From NCBI GenBank assembly GCA_023480605.1, contig JAMCWS010000397.1, positions 313 through 7,976 of the forward strand: DNA of 7,664 nt. The letters run 5' to 3'. Of this stretch, positions 1 to 6,700 are shown piece by piece; the first letter of the stretch is position 1; the number at the start of each line of letters is the position of its first letter. The notes beneath the pieces are model-generated. The model saw only the letters and a program-made list of their open reading frames with translations, was not told where the DNA came from and did no database searches. Source of the DNA: a bacterium (lineage in GTDB: Bacteria; Sumerlaeota; Sumerlaeia; MVZB01). The position numbers and the translations under genes were made by a program.

Positions 1-1220
1 ATGGCCATCAGCCAATCCAGGTGATGGTCGCCCTTGGGGCTGACGTGCAGGCGCACGTCATTTCGATTTAACACATAGGCGAGGATCTTCGGGTCGCTGG
101 CGTCCAGAGCCTTGAGGATGGGCTGGCCGGCGGTCGGGTCGCTGGCGGTGGCCTTGACGGCGCCGCGCGAGACGAAAATCCAGCCGTCTTCACCGACAAA
201 CCGGACGCCGTTGGGCAGCTTGTCGCTCAGGTGCATGACGACGCCGTTGGCATAGCGAGCCTCGACTTCAAACGCGCCGTGCACGTCCCACAGGCCCCGC
301 TTGGGAAATTCGGCGGTGGCGGTCACTTCGACCGGACCGGTCAGTTCGGCATCCATGCCCCAGTGGGCGATGTCGATATGGTGGGCGCCCCAACCGGTGA
401 TCATGCCGGCGCCGAACTGCTCGCAGCGCAGCCAGCCCGGCCGACCGTAACGAACGGCGAGGTCGGCGCTCTGCGGATGGATTCGCTTTTCGGTGTAATA
501 AACGCGCGGGGTGGAGCCCAGCCACATGTCGTAATTGAGTGTCGTTGGAACCGGCATCTCGGGCTCGTCGGCGCCGGGCGGATCGGTGGGCAGGCCGATG
601 TAAATATCTTTGACCCTTCCGATGACAGCCTGAAGCGATACAAGGCCCGCCCGGCGGAAATGGGCGCTGGAGCGCTGCTGGCTGCCCTGTTGGAAGACCG
701 CCCCGGCCCGGCGCACGGCGTCGGCCATCTGGCGTCCTTCCGCGATTGTCAGCGAGGCGGGCTTTTGGAGGTAGATTGCCTTGCCCGCCAGCGCGGCGTC
801 GATCGCCGGTTGGGCGTGCCAGTGGTCGGGGGTACTGATGCAGACCGCATCGATGGCCGGGTCGCGCAGCATCTCGCGATAGTCGCCGCAGGTCTTGACC
901 TTTGCCCGGATGCCCTTGGCGGCCCAGGCCGATTCGATCATCGCCTTGGCGTCGGCCATGCGCACGGCATCGAGGTCGCAGACGGCGACGAAGCGGGCAA
1001 GGGCGCTGTTGCGGAGCATCCCGGGAATTTCGGACTCGCGCGCGATGCGGCCGCAACCGATCTGGGCGACCTGGATCCTGTTGCTGGGGGCGCCGGCGCC
1101 TAGGACGGTCGAAGGGACGATCGCCGGAAAACCCACCGCGGTAACGCCCGCGGCGAAAGTCGCCTTGAGAAAATCCCGGCGCGAGGAGTCGGGCACGGGT
1201 TCGTTTGCGGTTGTCGTCAT
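1..1220 (-). CDS. Tat-exported Gfo/Idh/MocA family oxidoreductase, 3' end cut by window edge
   Basis: Predicted NAD(P)-dependent sugar or glycoside dehydrogenase, exported folded through the Tat system. The ATG at 1218-1220 is preceded by a good ribosome site (GAGGTG, about 6 nt upstream). Residues 12-19 read SSRRDFLK, a twin-arginine motif, followed by a hydrophobic stretch to about residue 41. The Rossmann motif GCGRIA lies at 55-60, TPDHWHA at 130-136, and the catalytic-lysine region at 151-154 reads LQKP where the family usually has EKP (Lys153 kept, Glu to Gln). GSQQRS is at 179-184, WLGSTP further on, and GWGAHHIDIAHWG matches the C-terminal substrate-domain histidine motif. At least 406 residues are present; relatives are about 430-450, so only the tail is missing. 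Residues 191-201 (AGLVSLQAVIG) stand where relatives have a CELVRNG-RIG type segment, and the underlying 30 bp are an exact reverse complement of part of the neighbouring ThuA gene. Probably cotranscribed with that gene. The family is certain; the substrate is unknown. Confidence 0.95.
   Translation of the reverse strand, partial: MTTTANEPVPDSSRRDFLKATFAAGVTAVGFPAIVPSTVLGAGAPSNRIQVAQIGCGRIARESEIPGMLRNSALARFVAVCDLDAVRMADAKAMIESAWAAKGIRAKVKTCGDYREMLRDPAIDAVCISTPDHWHAQPAIDAALAGKAIYLQKPASLTIAEGRQMADAVRRAGAVFQQGSQQRSSAHFRRAGLVSLQAVIGRVKDIYIGLPTDPPGADEPEMPVPTTLNYDMWLGSTPRVYYTEKRIHPQSADLAVRYGRPGWLRCEQFGAGMITGWGAHHIDIAHWGMDAELTGPVEVTATAEFPKRGLWDVHGAFEVEARYANGVVMHLSDKLPNGVRFVGEDGWIFVSRGAVKATASDPTAGQPILKALDASDPKILAYVLNRNDVRLHVSPKGDHHLDWLMA
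619..648. repeat. 30-bp inverted repeat, arm A (inside the Gfo/Idh gene)
   Basis: Exact 30-bp reverse complement of 1827-1856, with mismatches immediately outside both ends. It begins CCGATGACAGCC and ends TACAAGGCCC on the plus strand. It falls over codons 191-201 of the dehydrogenase and encodes residues unlike the family consensus there, while the flanking HFRRA and IGRVKD read normally. This looks like the acceptor copy. Confidence 0.97.
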
Positions 1221-1260
1221 CGTTTCACCTCTCGCAATGAAAACCGCGGAGATTGAGTAT

Positions 1261-2100
1261 TTACTTGTCATCCGTCCGCGATTCGGACACCGCCGGGCCG
1301 GCCGGGAGTTCGGCCTCGCCCATCGCCCACAGGATCCCGCCGAGGATGTGCCTGACAAGGATGGGGTTCTTGTATTGGGTGATATTGTGCCCCAAGGCGG
1401 TGTAAAACTCGCGACCGCCATCATACGTGTGATACCAGGCAAGCGGCATCGCGTCGCCGAACTGCTTGCCGGGGTAGTCATCTTTATTCGGATCGTCGAG
1501 TCCGGCCGGATCGACGACGAGGAGCGGTTTGATATCCTTGGCAAAGTGATTGTGGTAATAGCACTCGTCCGGGCCCCAGTCGAACGTGGCCGGAAGGCCC
1601 CGCGTCGCGGGATGACTGGGATCGGTGACGCGAACCGTGAACTTCTGTTGGCGCGGATGGGTTCGGAATTTCGCTCCCAGCACGGCCCAATAGTAGTCCC
1701 AGCGGCGCTCGGAACCGGAGGCCGAATGGATGCCGACGAAGCCGCCGCCGGCCTGGATGTAACGTTTGAAGGCGGCGCGCTGGGCGTCGTTGGCGAAAGC
1801 TTCGTTGTTGCTGTTGGCGAAAACCAGGGCCTTGTATCGCTTCAGGCTGTCATCGGTGAAAACGGCGGGATCGTCCGAAACGTCGACGCCGAAGCCATGC
1901 TCGCGCCCCATCGCCCTGATCGCGTCGGCGCAGGCCTGAATATTGTCGTGCACAAATCCCTTGCCGTCGGGTGTGAAATTGCGGGTGTAGACCAGGATTT
2001 TCTTTTCGGGCGGCATGGCCTCGCCGGAACGCCCCGCCGGCGCGAGGCCAACCACCATCGCCAGCGAGGCCCACAACAGCGGATTAAATGATTTCACCAC
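1261..2100 (-). CDS. Exported ThuA-like domain protein (trehalose-utilisation family)
   Basis: A 279-residue protein with a ThuA-like domain, a fold related to class I glutamine amidotransferases. Two GTG codons in tandem (2098-2100 and 2095-2097) can start it; a GGAGG ribosome site (CCTCC on the plus strand, 2106-2110) sits 5 or 8 nt upstream. Residues 1-28 look like a Sec signal peptide with a hydrophobic core, cut around residues 20-28. The domain then runs from ILVYTR (35-40) through LVFANSNNEAF (92-102), GGGFVGIHSA (118-127), WGPDECYYHNHF, a WYHTYDGGREFY segment, ALGHN, and LVRHILGGILWAMG near the end. It is full length and shows no damage. The dehydrogenase starts 40 nt downstream on the same strand, so the two are probably one operon. 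In rhizobia, ThuA with the Gfo/Idh protein ThuB is tied to 3-keto oxidation of disaccharides. By analogy (inference) this pair may process glycosides in the periplasm. Codons 82-92 contain the 30 bp found inverted in the dehydrogenase gene; here they encode ordinary family sequence, so this is the likely source copy. Confidence 0.93.
   Translation of the reverse strand: MVKSFNPLLWASLAMVVGLAPAGRSGEAMPPEKKILVYTRNFTPDGKGFVHDNIQACADAIRAMGREHGFGVDVSDDPAVFTDDSLKRYKALVFANSNNEAFANDAQRAAFKRYIQAGGGFVGIHSASGSERRWDYYWAVLGAKFRTHPRQQKFTVRVTDPSHPATRGLPATFDWGPDECYYHNHFAKDIKPLLVVDPAGLDDPNKDDYPGKQFGDAMPLAWYHTYDGGREFYTALGHNITQYKNPILVRHILGGILWAMGEAELPAGPAVSESRTDDK
1827..1856. repeat. 30-bp inverted repeat, arm B (inside the ThuA gene)
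   Basis: Partner of 619-648, separated from it by 1178 bp. In the ThuA reading frame it encodes TDDSLKRYKAL (residues 82-92), which fits the family (a segment leading into the LVFAN strand), so this is the probable original. Confidence 0.97.
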
Positions 2101-2415
2101 GGTTTCCTCCGTCGTCAGTATTGGGACAGCGATGATTCAACATCAAGCCGCGCCCGGACGCGAGTTATTTCTGAGGCGGGTAGGGTGGCGAATCGGCGGA
2201 CGACGCGAACCGTCCGCCGGTCGACCGGATTGATTATTTTCACGGGCTCGGCCAGTATGGATCGTGTCGAAACCGCGGTTCGTCGGAGACCCCACGCGCC
2301 GCGGCTCGGTCAACAAACGGCGGGGCATCGGAGACGCCATGAAATCAGCATATCGCGACAAACGGATACGCCCGCGATTTCACCCCCTTCCCACCCTCGA
2401 AAGGTTGGATTGCGC
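2101..2415. other. Divergent intergenic region between the ThuA operon and the hydrolase gene
   Basis: 315 nt separate the two divergent start codons, so promoters for both directions are expected here. I see no convincing -35/-10 pair in either direction. The recognisable contents are the ThuA ribosome site at 2106-2110, the inverted repeats at 2194-2228, and a weak AAGG ribosome site at 2401-2404 for the hydrolase. Short ORFs crossing the region have no protein-like features. Confidence 0.6.
2194..2228. promoter_or_regulatory. Overlapping stem-loop and palindrome, possible operator
   Basis: CGGCGGACG at 2194-2202 pairs perfectly with CGTCCGCCG at 2211-2219 across an 8-nt loop. The last three bases of that stem are the first three of a second perfect palindrome, CCGGTCGACCGG, at 2217-2228. 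No T-run follows in either direction, so it is not a standard terminator. Its place about 94 nt upstream of the ThuA start and 188 nt upstream of the hydrolase start fits a regulator-binding site. The symmetry is seen; the role is inferred. Confidence 0.35.
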
Positions 2416-3243
2416 ATGCAACTCATCATCCCCCTGGCGTTGCTGGCGCTGGTGATCGCCCTCCTGGCCACTTTCCAACGGCGGTTGATATATTTCCCCC
2501 GCTCATATCCGTCGGAACTGCTCATGGCACTCGACGGGGTGATTGACCGGATCGAGTATGAAACCGTCGCCGGCCGCCAGACGTGTTTTTACGTACCGCC
2601 GCTGGTCGCGCCCGAACGCCCGCCCGAAACGCTGTGGATGGTGTTCGGTGGCAATGGCTCGCTCGCCCTTGACTGGCTGGGGATGATCGACAACGCGCCG
2701 CGAAACCGGGTCGGTTACCTGCTGATCGATTATCCCGGATTTGGATTGTGCGAGGGCCGGGCGACCCGGCAAAGCATCCTGGACTCCTCCGAACGGAGCC
2801 TGACGGCGCTGGCCGCCCGGTTGCGCTGCCGCGCCGCGGATTTCGACGGCCGCCTCAACCTGCTGGGCCACTCGATGGGGGCCGCGGCGGCGCTGCAACT
2901 GGCGCCGCGCCACGCGGTGCGGCGCATCGTCTTGCTCTCGCCGTTCACGTCGCTGCTCGCCATGGCGCGGCGGTCGGTCGGCTGGCCGCTCTGCCTGATG
3001 CTTCTGGACCGGTTCGACAACACCGCGCGACTCAACGAGCTCGCGGCGCGTCGACCGCGCCCCGAAGTCATCCTATTTCATGGCGCGGCGGATGAAATCG
3101 TACCCGTCGAAATGAGCCGCGCCCTCGCGGCCACCCACCGCCCATGGATCGAGTATCACGAATTGCCGGCGACGGATCACAATTCGATCGCCGCCAGCGC
3201 GCAGGGCGCCATTCTGGCGAGTATGTTCGCAGACAAGACCTGA
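2416..3243 (+). CDS. Membrane-anchored alpha/beta hydrolase
   Basis: A 275-residue serine hydrolase of the alpha/beta fold, probably an esterase or thioesterase facing the periplasm. Residues 1-20 (MQLIIPLALLALVIALLATF) form one hydrophobic segment followed by QRR, a signal-anchor pattern. The following RLIYFPRSYP resembles the start of BEM46/YfhR-type hydrolases. FGGNGS forms the oxyanion-loop region (these relatives often have HGNG; here the His is Gly). The nucleophile elbow is GHSMG with Ser153, the acid is Asp226 in GAADEIVP, and the base is His255 in ATDHNS, so the triad is complete and correctly spaced. The ATG at 2416 was chosen because it opens directly into the hydrophobic anchor and has AAGG 11 nt upstream; longer in-frame extensions to 2185 add low-quality residues. 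It is transcribed away from the ThuA operon and toward the large secreted-protein gene, 519 nt downstream. Substrate unknown. Confidence 0.9.
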   Translation: MQLIIPLALLALVIALLATFQRRLIYFPRSYPSELLMALDGVIDRIEYETVAGRQTCFYVPPLVAPERPPETLWMVFGGNGSLALDWLGMIDNAPRNRVGYLLIDYPGFGLCEGRATRQSILDSSERSLTALAARLRCRAADFDGRLNLLGHSMGAAAALQLAPRHAVRRIVLLSPFTSLLAMARRSVGWPLCLMLLDRFDNTARLNELAARRPRPEVILFHGAADEIVPVEMSRALAATHRPWIEYHELPATDHNSIAASAQGAILASMFADKT

Positions 3244-3328
3244 ATCGCTCCCACCTCGTGCCGATGGCCGCTGATTGCGTCGTCGCTTTGCTGTCGGATT
3301 ACGTTCCAGGCACCGGTCGGCACGTGAA

Positions 3329-3529
3329 TTATCGCTGATACGCGACTTCGTTTGCCTTGAGATCGTATCCTTTTTGGTACACTCCAAAAATTTTCTCATG
3401 CCCGGCGTTTTTGTGCCGATAGATGAATGTGCCGGTGGGGATCCGCCCGTCCGCCCCCCGGCATGATTTCGCCGTATTCCACGGGTAATTGGCATTCCGC
3501 ATCGCTGTCCGCGTCCCGTTGTATCTCAT
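3329..3529 (-). CDS. Possible small ORF or gene remnant, 66 residues, unrecognised
   Basis: ATG at 3527-3529, stop TAA at 3329-3331. The C-terminal two thirds look more protein-like than usual for a shadow ORF: YPWNTAKSC, GRIPTGTFIYRHKNAG, then a Lys/Tyr-rich tail ending AYQR. It lies in the lower-GC part of the intergenic region and converges on the hydrolase gene. No clear ribosome site precedes it and I recognise no family. It may be the surviving 3' end of a decayed gene, or chance. The two hairpins noted here lie inside it, which argues against coding. Confidence 0.22.
   Translation of the reverse strand: MRYNGTRTAMRNANYPWNTAKSCRGADGRIPTGTFIYRHKNAGHEKIFGVYQKGYDLKANEVAYQR
3371..3390 (+). 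terminator. A/T-rich hairpin, weak terminator candidate
   Basis: TTTTTGG (3371-3377) pairs perfectly with CCAAAAA (3384-3390) around the loop TACACT and is followed by TTTT at 3391-3394. It lies 128 nt after the hydrolase stop. The stem is mostly A-U and therefore weak; it may be no more than a symmetrical A/T patch. Confidence 0.25.
3430..3463 (+). terminator. G/C-rich hairpin downstream of the hydrolase
   Basis: TGCCGG (3430-3435) pairs with CCGGCA (3458-3463), and after a one-base bulge GGGG (3437-3440) pairs with CCCC (3454-3457). The stem is strong, but what follows is TGATTTC rather than a real U-tract, so termination is only possible, not shown. Confidence 0.25.
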
Positions 3530-3694
3530 GCGCCCGCGTGCCGCCAGCGCCGCCGCATGGTCTGCCAGCCGTCGATTCGTAAATCTCCGTGTATCAATTC
3601 GCGAACATCATTCCAGCCCGTTTTAGGCATGTGTGACGGGTGACGATAGGTCAAACACATCGTCCGGTTTGCATTGGGGGGGAGACCATTGCCC

Positions 3695-3721
3695 AGCCCG
3701 CAGCCATGGCCGGCGCGGGCT
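3695..3721 (+). other. Leader hairpin upstream of the large secreted-protein gene
   Basis: AGCCCGC (3695-3701) pairs with GCGGGCT (3715-3721) around a 13-nt loop containing the palindrome GCCATGGC. It ends 41 nt before the ATG and would fold in the leader if transcription starts upstream. Any effect on translation is speculative. Confidence 0.25.
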
Positions 3722-3762
3722 ACCCAGTCAACCGAATCCAATCGACATGGAGTCGTCACCAC

Positions 3763-6700
3763 ATGAAACGGATTCTTGATCGAGGGAGCAATGCCTGCGC
3801 CGCAAACACCCGCACCGTTTCGCACCCTCTCCTGACGGCGATTTTCGCGCTCCTGCTGATGCCGCCGGTCTTTGCCGAGGCGCCGAGCAACTACGTGGTG
3901 GACCGGGTTGAAAACAAGTCGGCCGCCCAAACGAGTCATCCGATCTTCCCCGCCCCCAGTGGCCCGCCGCCGGCGCGCGGAGTACCCTTCATCGATGCCA
4001 GCACCGGCCACCGGATCACGCGCCTGACCGACGTGGGCGACGTCGTCGCCGTCACGGGTGTCAACGCCGGCCTGCCCTGGACGCCCGACGGCAAACCCGG
4101 CGCCGGTTTTTACAACGGCTATTCGCGCTGGAGCAACGTCAATGCGACCGGCGAATACATGATCGCCTTCCGCACCAACAACCATTCCTCCCTGTATAAG
4201 ACCGACGGGACATGGATGGGACCGGTCGTGCCCGATAAAAACCATGCCATCGGCGAGTCGGCTGAAATCCGCTGGGACCGCAGCGGCCGGCCCGGCGCCG
4301 CAACGCGGATTTATTACCATTATGGATCGATCCTTTATCAGCAAGACGTGCTGAAGGGCTACACTTCGGCCGAAAAGATCTTTGACGTGGGCGCGGCCAC
4401 GGGCGCATCGATCACGTCGACGGGCGACATGGATTGCTCCGACGACGCGCGCTACTGGGCGCTCAAGCTCACGAACGGACAGTGCGTCGTACTGGATGCC
4501 TACGAGCGTAAACTGCTCGACGGCCGGATCACCCAGAGCCCCAACGGCCTGGACATCTCGCCCAGCGGCAAATGGCTGGCGATGGTGACGGCGAGCAGCG
4601 ACCCCACGCGCGGCTTTCGTTTTTACCGGACCAGCGACCTGGCCACCAGCGACACCAGCCATCCGGTCTACATGCCCACCACCAGCGCCGGCCACAACGG
4701 CTGGGCCTACGACAAGGACGGCCACGAAGTGCTGGTGTACCAGTGCAATCAGACCGACTGGATCTGCGCCTTCGATCCCGAGAGCCAGCAGTTGACCCGG
4801 ATCGTGCGCATGACGGAATGCGGCTGGGGCATGAACCAGCACATCGGACGGATGACCAACGCGAAGAAGAAAGGCTGGGCGCTGCTTTCCACTTACTCGA
4901 GCAGCGACACGACCTGGTCATACAACCAGCTCTTCATGTTGGAGATAATGCCGTCGACGCAGAATCCGCGCATCTGGCGGATTGCCCGAACCTACAACCG
5001 CCGTTACGTGAACGGGGTTGACATCGGCGGTTATTTCGCCGAAGCCTTCGCCAGCATCGACCCCGCGGGAAATAATATTTATTGGGGCGCCAACTGGATG
5101 GGGGGCGACAATCTGGAAATTTATCGCGTCGAACTGCCCGGCAATTGGGAAACGGTGCTCGCGGGCACGACGCCGGTTCCCACACCGACGCCGACTCCCG
5201 CGCCAACGCCGGCCGCCACGCCCACGCCGACCCCTACCCCGACGCCAACGCCAACAGCAACTCCAACCCCCACGCCGACCCTTACCCCAACGCCAACGTC
5301 GACTCCAACGCCGACAGCGACTCCAACTCCAACCCCTACCCCGACGCCCACGCCGACGGTGACTCCATCCCCGACGCCCACGCCGACCCCTACCCCGACG
5401 CCCACGCCGACAGCGACTCCATCCCCGACGCCAACGCCGACCTCAACGCCAACTCCAACCCCCACGCCGATACCCATGCCGGGCGGATCGAGTTCCGCCA
5501 CGAGCAATTACGTAGTGGACCAAGTGCAAAACAAGCCCGCCGCGCAGACAAGCCACCCGATCTTTCCGGCGCCGACCGGCCCGGTTCCGGCGCGGGGAGT
5601 GCCCTTCACGGATCCCTACACCGGCCATCGGATCACGCGTCTGACCGATGTGGGCGACGTCGTCGCCGTCACGGGTCTCAACGCCGGCCTGCCCTGGACG
5701 CCCGACGGCAAACCCGGCGCCGGCTTCTATAACGGTTACTCGCGCTGGAGCAACGTCAATGCGACCGGGGAATATATGATCGCCTTCCGGACGAACAATC
5801 ATTCCTCCTTGTACAAGACCGACGGGACGTACCTTGGCCCCGTGGTTCCCGATAAAAATCACGCCATCGGCGAGTCGGCCGAAATACGCTGGGACCGCAG
5901 CGGCCGCCCCGGCACCGCGACGCGCATTTACTACCATTACAACTCAATCATCTACCAGCAGGACGTGCTGAAGGGTTACGCCTCCGCCCAGCCGATTCTC
6001 AACGTGGGCGCGGTCGCCGGCGCGGGAATCACGTCGACGGGCGACATGGATTGCTCCGATGACGCGCGTTACTGGGCGCTCAAACTCACGAACGGACAAT
6101 GCGTTGCTCTCGACGCCTATGAACGCAAGCTGCTCGATGGCCGCATCACGCAGAACCCCAACGGCCTTGACATCTCGCCCAGCGGAAAGTGGTTCGTGGT
6201 CGTGGCCTCCAGCAGCATCATCGAGCACCAGTTCCGTTTTTATAGGATCTCGGATCTGGCTACCAGCGACACGACCCATCCGGTCTACCTGCCCACCGCC
6301 AGCGCCGGCCACAACGGCTGGGCCTACGACAAGGCCGGCCATGAAGTGCTGGTTTATCAGGACAACAGGACCGACTGGATCTGCGCCTTCGATCCCGAGA
6401 GCCGGCAACTGACGCAGATCGTCAAGATGGATGAATGCGGCTGGGGGATGAACCAGCATATCGGGCGGATGACCAATCCAAAAACCAAGGGTTGGGCGCT
6501 GGTCTCCACTTACTCGAGCAGCGAATCCACCTGGTCGTACAACCAGCTCTTCTTCATCGAAGTCCTGCCGGCGACGCAAAATCCGCGCATCTGGCGGATC
6601 GCCCGAACCTACAACCGGCGTTATGTGGACGGGGTTGACATCGGCGGTTATTTCGCCGAAGCCTTTGCCAGCATCGATCCCGCCGGCAACAATCTCTTCT

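Larger units (their letters stand above)
3244..3762. other. Intergenic region upstream of the large secreted protein
   Basis: 519 nt without a confident gene. It includes an A+T-richer patch around 3350-3420, two hairpins (3371-3390 and 3430-3463), a doubtful 66-residue minus-strand ORF (3329-3529) and a leader hairpin at 3695-3721. Open frames that cross the region on the minus strand are antisense shadows of the large gene. The in-frame plus-strand extension of the large protein back to 3640 is open but lacks a signal peptide at its start and is probably untranslated leader. Confidence 0.6.

Noticed and set aside
619..1856. Invertible segment between the 30-bp repeats at 619-648 and 1827-1856
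   Set aside because: Flipping the interior would fuse each gene to antisense sequence and destroy both; the present orientation reads correctly through both genes, so a functional switch is unlikely.
895..2091. 398-residue open frame on the plus strand
   Set aside because: It runs antisense across both the dehydrogenase and the ThuA gene, each with definite family motifs.
2117..2146. Possible promoter for the ThuA operon, TTGATG and AATACT with an 18-nt spacer on the minus strand
   Set aside because: Only four of six bases match in each box, and transcription would start almost on the ribosome site, leaving no usable leader.
3640..3762. N-terminal extension of the large protein to 3640
   Set aside because: The extension would bury the signal peptide 41 residues inside the protein, and the ATG at 3763 has its own ribosome site.
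3526..4842. 438-residue open frame on the minus strand
   Set aside because: Antisense to module copy 1 and the signal peptide region; it resembles the shadow over copy 2 only because the sense sequence is duplicated.
5170..5505. CRISPR-like or minisatellite array
   Set aside because: The repeats are in-frame Pro-Thr codons without regular unique spacers; this is a low-complexity protein linker.
5121..5507. Gly-Val repeat protein on the minus strand
   Set aside because: It is the reverse reading of the Pro-Thr linker; dipeptide repeats in one strand force dipeptide repeats in the other.
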